64,000 nt of DNA from RYN-230 sp963720645 (GTDB lineage: Bacteria > Actinomycetota > Actinomycetes > Streptosporangiales > Streptosporangiaceae): the NCBI GenBank assembly GCA_963720645.1, contig CAVRFX010000016.1, forward strand, positions 434,001 to 498,000. Direction: 5' to 3'. The notes below the pieces were generated by a model that saw nothing but the letters and a program-made list of their open reading frames with translations, did no database searches and was not told where the DNA came from. Shown piece after piece: positions 26,153 to 35,455 of this stretch (its first letter is position 1; each line of letters begins with the position of its first letter). Both the position numbers and the translations under genes were made by a program.

Positions 26153-27161
26153 ATGGCCCACGAGCGGCTGGTAGCCGTGAGCTACCCGGTAGACGGCGAA
26201 TTCACCTCGGCCAACACAGACGTTCTCGGCGACCTGGCCACCCTCAGCTATCTCGACGGGATGGCGGAGGCGGAGCAGGCGGACGTGCTGCGCCGGGCCG
26301 AGGTGCTGATCGCGCTGCGGCTCAGCCACGAGGTGCCCGCCGGGGCGCTGCACAGTGCCCCGGGACTGCGGTTCATCCAGATGCTGTCGGCCGGCCTGGA
26401 CAGCGTGGATTTCGACGCGATCGCCCCGGACATCATGGTCGCGGGGAACGTGGGCGCGTACGCGCAGCCCATCGCCGAGCACGTCATGGCCATGGTGCTC
26501 AGCCTGGCCAAGCGGCTGCCGCAGGGAACGCGGCGCTGGCCCGCGGCGAGTGGGACCGCGGCGAGGGAGACCGCGCTGCCCCAACGCCACCCTGGACGGC
26601 GCGGTGTGCGCGATCCTCGGCTTCGGCGGGATCGGCCAGGCCACGGCCCGGCTGATGCGGGCCTTCGGCGCGCGGATCCACGCGATCAACAGCAGCGGCC
26701 GCACCGAGGAGCCGGTCGAGTTCTGCGGCACGCTGGACGACCTGGACCTGGTCCTGGCCGCCGCGGACGTGCTGGTCATCGGCATCCCGCTGACCGCGGG
26801 CACGCGCGGCCTGATCGGCGCCCGCGAGCTGGGCCTGATGAAGCCGGGCGCGATCCTGGTCAACGTGGCCCGCGGCCCGATCGTGGACGAGCGGGCCCTG
26901 TACGAGCACCTGCGGGCCAACCCGGGCTTCTCGGCAGGCATCGACGCCTGGTGGGACGAGCCGCGCGGCGGGGCGCCGTTCCGCACCGACTATCCGTTCT
27001 TCGAGCTGCCCAACCTGCTCGGCTCCCCGCACAACTCCGGCGACGTCCCCGGGATCATGCACCACGCCGCGCGGCGTGGCGGCGGGAACGTCCGCCGCTA
27101 CCTGCTCGGTGACGCGGTCAGCGGCGTGGCCCGCCGGGAGGACTACGCGAAGCTGCCCTAG
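26153..27161 (+). CDS. D-isomer-specific 2-hydroxyacid dehydrogenase family protein (frameshifted as sequenced)
   Basis: N-terminal catalytic half (LHSAPGLRFIQMLSAGLDSV, then NVGAYAQPIAEHVMAMVL with the conserved Glu-His) and NAD-binding half (LGFGGIGQATARLMRAFGAR, the PLTAGTRGLIG and NVARGPIVDERALYEHL blocks, SPHNSG with the catalytic-type His). Breaks near 26527 and 26580 lie between the halves. Fixing both gives about 336 residues. It would reduce a 2-keto acid or oxidise a D-2-hydroxy acid; substrate unknown. It is divergent from the cyclase gene with 37 bp between the starts. Confidence 0.8.
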
Positions 27162-27184
27162 GCACCGGCAGGCCTGGCCCGTGC

Positions 27185-28629
27185 TCACGAGGCGCCGGGG
27201 GCGGGTTTCCCCGGCTCCGCCGGTGCTGCGGCACCCCGCTCCGGTGGTGCTGCGGCAGCGGGTACCGTCGGGCCGGGCCGGCGGTCTTCGTTGCGGAAAC
27301 AAGCCGCTGCGCCTGGTCGCCGTAGACGTCGCGGAGCACACCGACGTCGCGGCTGGTGAACGTGCGTTCCCGGCGCAGGTCCCGGGTGAACGCGAACCAC
27401 CAGGACGCCAGCGCGCCGAACCGGTTGCGGAAACCGGTCATGAAGCCGATGTGGATGACCAGCCACGCCCACCAGCCCAGGAACCCGTCCAGGTGCAGCC
27501 GGCCCACCGAGACCACCGCGTTGCCGCGCGAGACGTAGGCCGCCGAGCCCAGGTCGCGGTAGCGGAACGGCTTGCGCCGCGGCTCGCCCGCGCGGGCCAC
27601 CTCGCGGCGGATCCGCCGCGCCGCGTACAGGCCGGCCTGCATGGCCACCTCGGCCACGCCGGGCAGCCCGCCGGAGTTCATCATGTCGCCGGCCACCGTG
27701 ATCTCCGGATGGCCCGGGATGGTCAGGTCCGGCTGCGACGATGATCCGCCCGGCGCGGTCCTGCTGCGCCCCGGTCGCGGTGGCGATCGCGGTGGCCAGC
27801 GGCGGGGCCTCGACCCCGGCCGTCCACAGCACGGTGCCGACGTCGTGCCGGGTCACCTCGCCGTCCGGGCCGCGCACCTCCAGCCCGGTCAGGTCGACCT
27901 TGGTCACGATCGAGTGCATGTGCTGCTCGACGCCCAGCTTGCGCAGCGCCCCGGCGGCCTTGGCCGACAGCGCCGGGCCGAACGAGGCCAGCGGGGCCTC
28001 GCCCCCGTCGAACAGCAGCACCCGCGCGTCCTGCGGCACGATCTGCGGAACTCGGCGCGCAGCGTCCGGGTGGCCAGCTCGCGGATCTGCCCGGCCAGCT
28101 CCACCCCGGTCGGGCCGCCGCCGACCAGCGCGAACGTGAGCCAGCGCCGGGCCTCGTCGTGGCTGGTCGCGCTCTCGGCCATCTCGAACGCACCGAACAC
28201 CCGGCGGCGGATCGTGAGCGCGTCCGCGATCGACTTCATCCCCGGCGCGAACAGGCCGAACTCGTCGTGCCCGAAATACGACTGCTGCACCCCCGCCGCC
28301 ACGATCAGGTGGTCGTAGCCGAACTCGAGCGGCTGGCCCAGCGGCCGCCTGGCGTGCACCCGGCGGGCGGCCGGGTCGATGCCGGTCACCTCGGCCATCA
28401 CGCACTCGACGTTGGCGTGCTTGCGGAGCACCTCACGCAGCGGGGCGGCGATCTTGCCCTCGGACAGGATCCCGGTCGCGCACTGGTAGAGCAGCGGCTG
28501 GAACAGGTGGTGTTCCGCGCGGTCGATCAGCGTGACCGTGACCGGGGCCCGGCGCAGCGCCCGGACCGCGAACAGCCCGGCGAAGCCGCCGCCGACGACC
28601 ACCACCCTGGGCCGGGCCTGCTGCGTCAT
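27185..28629 (-). CDS. ndh: type II NADH dehydrogenase / NAD(P)/FAD-dependent oxidoreductase (frameshifted as sequenced)
   Basis: FAD-binding start VVVVGGGFAGLFAVRALRRA, then LIDRAEHHLFQPLLYQCATG (NDH-2 signature), the NAD site FALVGGGPTGVELAGQI, and the late FAD motif IPGHPEITVAGDMM (after repair). The C-terminal part holds YRDLGSAAYVSRGNAVVSVG and the membrane-binding GWWAWLVIHIGFM. Breaks lie near 28046 and 27733, and perhaps a third near the end. It would pass electrons from NADH to quinone without pumping protons. It is the last gene of the cydA-cydB-zwf-ndh run, 40 bp after zwf. Confidence 0.82.
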
Positions 28630-28669
28630 CCGCTTCCCCCGTCAGCCGCGAGCCACCCGGCAGAGCTGG

Positions 28670-30054
28670 TCACCCGGCCGGGTCGTGCCACATGTCCCGG
28701 GCCGGCAGCAGCCGGTCGGCCTCCTGGGGCCCCCAGGTGCCCTGGGCGTACGGGTGGACACCGACCGCGTCGCCGAGGATCGGGTCCACCACCCGCCACG
28801 CCGCCTCGACCGTGTTCTGCTGGGCGAACAGCCACCGGTCCCCGTCCAGCGCCGCGCCGATCAGCCGGTCGTAAGGCCGCATGTCCTCCCCGGGCCGCTC
28901 CGCGAACGTGAGTTCCTCCACGGCCGGGCTCCCAGCCGCCCCCCGGCTTCTTGCCCGCCAGGCTCATCCCGACCGCGGTCTCCGGCCAGACCCGGAAGCG
29001 CAGCGTGTTGTTGTCCGGCAGCGGGTCCAGGCCGAACACGTCGTAGGGGGCCCGCTGGAACCGCACCGCCACCTCGGTCGCGGTGACCGGCAGGCACTTG
29101 CCCGCGCGGATCAGCACCGGGACCCCGGCCCAGCGCCACGAGTTCGACCGCGAGCCGGATCGCGGTGAACGTCTCCACGGTCGAGTGCGGGTTCACGCCC
29201 TTGACCTCGGTGTAACCCTCGTACTGGCCGCGGACCGTCTCCTCCGGGGTCAGCGGCCGGATCGAGGAGATCAGCCGGGCCTTCGAATCCCGCCAGGTGG
29301 ACAGGCCCTGGCCGTCCGGCGGGTCGGCCATCACCGTCGCCAGCACCTGCAGCATGTGGTTCTGCACCACGTCCCGGGTGGCGCCGGTGCGGTCGTAGAA
29401 CGCGCCGCGGTCGGAGACGTCGAACGCCTCGGCCATGGTGATCTGGATGCTCTCCACGTAGCTGCGGTTCAGCATCGGCTCGATGACCGCGTTGGCGAAG
29501 CGGACGAACAGCACGTTCTCGACCGGGTCCAGGCCCAGCCAGTGATCCACCCGGTAGATCGAGTCCTCCGGGAAGTACTGGTGCATCAGCTCGTTGAGCG
29601 CGATGGCGCTCTTCAGGTCGGTGCCGAACGGCTTCTCGACCATGATCCGGTTGCCCTTGGCCCGGCCCGCGGTCGCGATGCCCTGCGCGATCCGGCCGAA
29701 CAGCACCGGCGGCACCTCGAGGTAGAACAGGATCTGCCGGCCGTCGCCGACCGCGTCCGACATCGCGTGGTAGGTGGCGTCGTCGCCCAGGTCGCCGTCC
29801 ACGTAGCGGAGCAGGCCGAGCATCTTGGCCGCGGCCGGGCTGGCCGGGTCCATCTTGTTCAGCTTCAGCGAGGCGACCGCGTAGTCGCGGAACTGCTCCA
29901 GGCCCCAGCCGTTCTTGGCCACCCCGATCACGGGCACGTCCAGCACCCCGCGGTCCACCAGCCCGACCAGGGCCGGGAACGTCTCCAGCTTCGCGAGGTC
30001 ACCGGTCGCGCCGAAGATCACCAGGGCATCCACCTGGTCTGCTGCTGCTGCCAT
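28670..30054 (-). CDS. zwf: glucose-6-phosphate 1-dehydrogenase (frameshifted as sequenced)
   Basis: Nucleotide site VIFGATGDLAKLETFPALV at the N-terminus, EKPFGTDLKSAIALNE, and the catalytic signature YRVDHWLGLDPVENVLFVRF with the conserved Asp-His. The C-terminal IRAGKCLPVTATEVAVRFQR and NNTLRFRVWPETAVGM blocks appear after two indels (near 29144 and 28927) are corrected, giving about 460 residues. It makes 6-phosphogluconolactone and NADPH. AGGAG precedes the ATG. Placement between cydB and ndh suggests co-expression with respiratory genes. Confidence 0.87.
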
Positions 30055-30140
30055 CTGGGCTCCTCGTGTCCTTGGGTCTACTGCAGCGCGGGCGGCGCCC
30101 GCGGGCATCGCCTGGCGGGGGTGAAAGGTGCGGCGCCACC

Positions 30141-31225
30141 CTAACCCGTCTCGGCCGGCCCCTCCCGGCCGGTGCCGGCGCGGCCGTTGGGCGGGCCGGA
30201 CCGCGGGCCCTGGCCGGTCAGCAGCGCGGGGGGCCGGAAATCGCCGGGGCTCAGCCGCTGCCGGAACACGTAATACGTCCACCCCTGGTACAGCAGCACC
30301 AGCGGGAAGAAGATGACGACCACGATCGTCATGACCTTCAGCGCGTACGCGCCGGACGCCGCGTTGTGGATGGTCAGGCTGTACGCGGGGCTGGTGCTGG
30401 ACACCATCACCCGCGGGTACAGCTCGGTGAAGATCGACAGGATCGCGGCGGCCATGGCCACCGTGGTCGCCGCGAACGCCCAGCCTTCCCGGTGCGCCGA
30501 GACCAGCCACGCCGCGGCCGCCGCGGCCAGGATGGCCGCGATCTCGACCGGGTTGGGCAGCACCCCCTTGCCCCCGGTGATGTGCGTCCAGATCGCGAAG
30601 CCCGCCAGCAGCAGCGCGGCCGGCGGGGCGATCAGGCGGGCGATCCGCCCGGCGCGGTCGCGCAGCCCGCCGGTGGTCTTCAGGGCCAGGAACGTCGCGC
30701 CGTGCAGCAGGCACGCCGCCACCAGGGTGACGCCGGCATAGAGGCCGTACGGCTGGAGCAGGGTCAGGAAGTTCCCGGTGAACTCGCCGGCCCGGTCGAT
30801 CGGCAGCCCGTGCAGCAGGTCGCCGAGCGCCACCCCGATCAGCAGGGGCGCCACCAGGCTGCCGGCGATCATCAGGATGTCCCAGGTGACGTGCCACCGC
30901 CGGCTGGCGGACTTGCCCCGGTACTCAAACGAGATGCCGCGCACGATCAGCGCCAGCAGCAGCACCACCAGGGCCAGGTAGAACCCCGAGAACATGGTCG
31001 CGTACCAGTCCGGGAACGCGGCGAACATGGCCGCGCCCGCCACGATCAGCCACACCTCGTTGCCGTCCCACAGCGGCCCGATCGTGTTGACCGCCGCCCG
31101 CCGCCCGCCTCATCCCGGCCCGCCACGGTGTGCAGCATCCCGACGCCGAAGTCGAATCCCTCGAGCACGAAGAACCCGGTCCACAGCAGCGCGATCACGA
31201 TGAACCAGAACTGGACGAGGGTCAT
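30141..31225 (-). CDS. cydB: cytochrome bd ubiquinol oxidase subunit II (one frame break as sequenced)
   Basis: It opens with FWFIVIALLWTGFFVLEGFDFGVG-type sequence (MTLVQFWFIVIALLW, then the EGFDFG motif) and continues, after an indel near 31100, with GPLWDGNEVWLIVAGAAMFAA, the CydB hallmark. Eight helices follow, to TYYVFRQRLSPGDF. CydB pairs with CydA to form the bd-type quinol oxidase. It starts 17 bp after the cydA stop. No cydDC transporter genes, usually needed for assembly, are in this window. Confidence 0.88.
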
Positions 31226-31242
31226 CTGCTGTCCTCCCGCGC

Positions 31243-32689
31243 CTAATACCGGACCGCGGTGACCAGGGCGTCCGCCCCGTCCCCGGCGGCGGGCGGCGGC
31301 TCGGCTTCCTTCCGCGCGTAGCGGATCATCAGTGCCGCGTCCACGATGGTGAGGGTTACATACGCCGCAACGAAGACCGTCAGGCTGGTAATCACGCTGG
31401 CCAGGCCGACGGACGGCGACACCGCGTTCTTCGTGAGCATGAGGCCCTGGACGATCCACGGCTGGCGGCCGCTCTCGGTGAGCAGCCAGCCCGCGGTGTT
31501 CATCAGGAACGGCAGGATCACCGCCCAGGCGGCCAGCCCGAGGAACCACCGGGAGCGGGCCAGCGTCTTCCGCCGGATCAGCCACAGCCCCCACAGGCCG
31601 AGCAGGAACTCGAAGGCCGGCCGTGTAGGCCATGATCCGCATCGCCCAGTACTGGATGAACACGTCCGGGACGTAGTTCCCGGGCCCGAACTGCCTGGCG
31701 TACTGCGACTGCAGCGGGGTGAGCCCGGTCACCTTGCCGTTCCAGGAGTTGGTGGCCAGCAGCGACAGCAGGTGCGGAATCTCGATGATCTGGGTGGGCG
31801 TGTGGTCGTTGTTGCCGCCGCCGATCTGGAACAGCGAGAACGAGCACGGCTGGCAGGTGGTCCACTGCGCCTCGGCCGCCGCGATCTTCATCGGCTGGTA
31901 GCGGGCCTCGATCACGCCCAGCTCGCTGCCGACGAACATGGCCAGGATGATCGCCGGGACCAGCACGACCAGGGACAGCTGGGCCGACCGGGCGAAGCCT
32001 GCGGCCTGGCTGGCAGCCGGCTGGCCGGCGGCCGGCTGGCCGGCGGCCGCCTGGCTGGCCTCGGCGGCCGGGCGGTGGCGGAGCTGCCAGGCGGACACGG
32101 CCAGCATCACCGCGGCCCCGGTGACCAGCGAGGCCAGCAGCACGTGCGCGTAACCCCAGAGGAACACGGGGTTGGTCAGCACCGCCCAGATGTCGTTCAG
32201 CTGCGGTTTCCCGCCCGCCATGGCGTAGCCGACGGGATGCTGCATCCAGGAGTTGGCCGCCATGATGAACGCCGCGGACAGCACGGTGCCCAGCGCGACC
32301 AGCCAGATGCACAGCAGGTGCGCCCGGCGGGACAGTTTGCCCCAGCCGAACAGCCACAGCCCGAGGAACGTGGACTCCAGGAAGAAGGCGGCCAGCCCCT
32401 CCATGGCCAGCGGGGCGCCGAAGATGTCGCCGACCAGCCGGGAGTAGGCCGACCAGTTCATCCCGAACTCGAACTCCTGGACCAGGCCCGTCACCACGCC
32501 GACCGCGACGTTGATGACCAGCAGGGTGCCGAAGAACCGGGTCAGCCGCAGGTACCCGGGATCCTTGCTGCGCTGCCAGCTGGTCTGCACCAGGGCGGTC
32601 AGGAAGGCCAGCCCGATGGTGACGGGCACGAACAGGAAATGGTTGATCGACGTAAGCGCGAACTGCCAGCGGGCCAGGTCGAGCGTCAT
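31243..32689 (-). CDS. cydA: cytochrome bd ubiquinol oxidase subunit I (one frame break as sequenced)
   Basis: ARWQFALTSINHFLFVPVTI carries the haem-ligand His17. EFEFGMNWSAYSRLVGDIFG, HPVGYAMAGGKPQLNDIW and the C-terminal NTAGWLLTESGRQPWIVQG (the quinol-site GRQPW) complete subunit I. The frame breaks near 31621. A low-complexity Ala/Gln insert (AAAGQPAAGQPAASQAAG) separates two helices. GGGGGGACC precedes the ATG. It reduces oxygen to water with quinol at high affinity, supporting growth at low oxygen. It heads the cydA-cydB-zwf-ndh run. Confidence 0.9.
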
Positions 32690-32779
32690 GGGTCCCCCCG
32701 GTCCCGTCACGCGCGGACTGTGTCCACGGGGGGGGTTGCCGGTGCCCACGGTGAGCTGGCTGGTGCCGCTATCGATGGC

Positions 32780-32802
32780 TACTTAGTAGTGCCGTACTTA
32801 GT
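32780..32802. promoter_or_regulatory. direct repeat upstream of cydA
   Basis: TACTTAGT occurs at 32780-32787 and again at 32795-32802, 15 bp apart, about 90 bp upstream of the cydA start, in an otherwise GC-rich gap. It may be a regulator site or contain the -10 region of the cyd promoter. It does not match a Rex operator. Confidence 0.35.
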
Positions 32803-32812
32803 GCTGTCCGGC

Positions 32813-33088
32813 TCAGGACAGCGAGGCGTGCTCCTGGGTCCCGTTCCGCCACGCGCTGGCCCCGGCGGCCGCCGAGGCCTTGGCCCGCTCCCAGTGGTGC
32901 CGGGCCAGCTCGGTCGGCGGCACCTCCTGGCGATTCGCCCAGTCGCGCACGGCCGCGGCCAGGCTGGAGCCGCTGACCACCACCCCGGCCAGGCCGAGCA
33001 CGCCGCCCAGCCCCATGAGCACGCCGCCGACGATCAGCGGCCTGCTGTTCAGCCGGAACGCGCGCTCAGGGTCTCTGCTGTTCGTCAT
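32813..33088 (-). CDS. small single/two-helix membrane protein
   Basis: A 91-residue protein: a polar start (TNSRDPERAFRLNSR), one long hydrophobic stretch LIVGGVLMGLGGVLGLAGVV that may form two short helices, and a soluble C-terminal helix with TELARHHWERAKASAAAGAS. The start at 33088 is chosen over 33127 because the polar domain start fits better. I do not recognise a named family. It sits upstream of cydA on the same strand and could belong to the same transcription unit. Confidence 0.55.
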   Translation of the reverse strand: MTNSRDPERAFRLNSRPLIVGGVLMGLGGVLGLAGVVVSGSSLAAAVRDWANRQEVPPTELARHHWERAKASAAAGASAWRNGTQEHASLS

Positions 33089-33217
33089 GGGCGCCACAGT
33101 GGCCGCTGCGGGATCGGGGGGCATCATCCTCCCCGGGTGATCGGCGGCCGCCCGGACCCAGGGGCCGCCTCACCCCGGAAAGGCGATGTGACCGGCGCCG
33201 CGGCCCGCCATAGTGGA

Positions 33218-34773
33218 ATGGTGACCGAACGCTATGACGTCATCATCATCGGGACCGGGGCCGGCGGCGGGACCCTGGCGCACACGCTGGCCCCGTCAGG
33301 AAAGAAGATCCTGCTCCTGGAACGCGGCGATTACCTGCCCCGCGAAATGGACAACTGGGACCCCAAGCCGGTGTTCGTGGACGGCAAATACATTACCCAC
33401 GACACCTGGTACGACGCGGACGGCAAGCCGTTCCAGCCGCAGGTGCATTATTACGTCGGCGGGGCGACCAAGATGTACGGGGCCGCGCTGTACCGGCTGC
33501 GGCCGGCGGATTTCGGCGAGATCAAGTACTCCAGCGGGATATCCCCGGCCTGGCCGGTCAGCTACGACGAGTTCGAGCCCTGGTACACGAAGGCCGAGTG
33601 GCTCTACCAGGTGCACGGGGCGCACGGCGAGGACCCGACCGAGGGGTCCTGGTCGAAGCAGTATCCGTGGCCCGCGGTCACCCACGAGCCCCGGATCCAG
33701 CAGCTCGCCAACGACCTGCAGGCCGGCGGCTACCAGCCGTTCCACGCGCCGTGCGGGATCATGCTCGACGAGGCCCGCCGCCGGCCAGCACCTGCATCCG
33801 CTGCGCCTGGTGCGACGGCTACCCGTGCCTGGTGCACGCCAAGTCCGACGCCGAGACCATCGCGGTCCGCCCGCTGCTGGACCTGCCCAACGTGACGCTG
33901 CTGACCGGGGCCGAGGTGCTCAGCCTGGAGACGGGCTCCGGCGGGCGGGTCGTCACCGGCGTCGTGGTGTCCCGGGGCGGCCAGCGCGAGGTCTACCAGG
34001 GCGACGTCGTGGCGCTGTCGGCCGGCGCCACGAACAGCGCCAAGATCCTGCTCCGCTCGGCCAGCGACGAGCACCCCGGCGGCCTGGCCAACGGGTCCGG
34101 CCAGGTGGGCCGGAACTACATGTTCCACAACAGCAAGGCCATGGTGGCCCTGGGCAAGGAACGCAACGACACCGTCTACCAGAAGACGCTGGCCCTGAAC
34201 GACTTCTACCTGCCCGGCAACGGCCGGGAATGGCCGCTGGGCAACATCCAGATGCTGGGCAAGTCCAACGCGGAGGCGATGAAGGGCGAGGAGCCGAAGC
34301 TGACCAAGCTGGCCCCGCACTGGAGCCTGGAAGAGGTGGCCGCGCACGCGGTCGACCTCTGGCTGACCACCGAGGACCTGCCCAAGCCGGAGAACCGGGT
34401 GACGGTCAACTCCGGCGGGAACGTGCACCTCGCGTACACCCCGACCAACGACGCCGAGGCGGCCGGGCTGTACAAAGAGGTCAAGACCATGCTGAACCAC
34501 GTCGGCATGGCGTCCCACCACATCCTGGACAAGAACTACTACATGAAGATGGACGTCGCCCTGGCCGGGGTGGCGCACCAGTCCGGTACCTGCCGGTTCG
34601 GCACGGACCCGGCCACGTCGGTGCTCGACGTGAACTGCAAGGCCCACGAGCTCGACAACCTGTACGTCGTGGACACCAGCTTCTTCCCGAGCATCGGGGC
34701 GGTGAACCCCGCCCTCACCGCGATGGCCAACGCCATCCGGGTCGGCGAGCATGTCGCGGAGCGGCTGCGCTAG
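33218..34773 (+). CDS. GMC-type FAD-dependent oxidoreductase (one frame break as sequenced)
   Basis: FAD site YDVIIIGTGAGGGTLAHTLA at residues 6-25, GGATKMYGAALYRLRPADFG, a Cys pair region IRCAWCDGYPC, ALSAGATNSAKILLRSAS, and the GMC C-terminal signature DTSFFPSIGAVNPALTAMAN with catalytic-type His and Asn. The break lies near 33780; corrected length is about 517 residues. Relatives oxidise sugars, alcohols or cholesterol-like substrates. No signal peptide is seen. It stands alone, with a strong hairpin after the stop. Confidence 0.83.
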
Positions 34774-34814
34774 TCCGGGGGGACGACCCCCTGGACCCCC
34801 CGCCATCCGCCGGC

Positions 34815-34841
34815 CCGGCGAGGCGGGCCCCGCCTCGCCGG
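34815..34841 (+). terminator. perfect 13-bp hairpin after the GMC oxidoreductase
   Basis: CCGGCGAGGCGGG and CCCGCCTCGCCGG flank a single base. There is no U-tract, as is common for actinobacterial terminators. It lies 42 bp past the stop. Confidence 0.6.
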
Positions 34842-34924
34842 CTGATAAGCGGTGGTTCTTGGCGGCTCTTAATAACCCCGTACGGGTGACGACGCGGCTG
34901 CGCGCAGGCGGCAGCGTAGCGGGT

Positions 34925-35395
34925 ATGAGGGCTGGACTGGCTGGCGCGTGCCTCGTCGCTGCGGCTGTGCTGCTGGGCACGGGCTGCTCGTCCGGCGGGA
35001 GCACCGCCGCGAGCAGCCCGTCACCCAGCGCGTCCGCGTCCTCGGCGATCTGCCCCGACGTCGCCGCGCTCCGGCAGTCCATCAGCCAGCTCGGCCACCT
35101 CGGCGCCGGTTCCGACGCGCTGGCCAAGCTGAAGACCGACGTCGCGAACGTCAAAACCAACCTGGACCACCTGCGGACGACGGCCGGCACCGAGTGGAAA
35201 ACCCAGATCGACGGCCTGAACGCCGCGCTGACCAAGCTGGGCAAGACCCTCTCCACCCTCGGCAGCCAGCCCAGTGCCACCGCCGCCGCGGCCGCGGTCT
35301 CCACCGATCTGGCCGGCGTCACCACCAAGGCCAGCGACCTGTTCCGCCAGGCCAGCGTCCGCTGCCCCAGCGCGTCATCCAGCCCCTCGGCGTGA
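34925..35395 (+). CDS. small secreted lipoprotein
   Basis: A 156-residue protein with a lipoprotein signal: basic MRAG, hydrophobic core and lipobox LLGTGC followed by a Ser/Gly-rich linker. The mature part is a helical domain of about 100 residues (DVAALRQSISQLGHL, LKTDVANVKTNLDHLRTT) with one Cys near the start and one near the end that could pair. I do not recognise the family. The ATG has no strong ribosome site. It lies between the GMC and GH15 genes on the same strand. Confidence 0.7.
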   Translation: MRAGLAGACLVAAAVLLGTGCSSGGSTAASSPSPSASASSAICPDVAALRQSISQLGHLGAGSDALAKLKTDVANVKTNLDHLRTTAGTEWKTQIDGLNAALTKLGKTLSTLGSQPSATAAAAAVSTDLAGVTTKASDLFRQASVRCPSASSSPSA

Positions 35396-35455
35396 TCTGA
35401 AACCTGGCCCCCCGCCAGCACGGTCATCACCATGACCTACTCAGGAGGGGGCACC

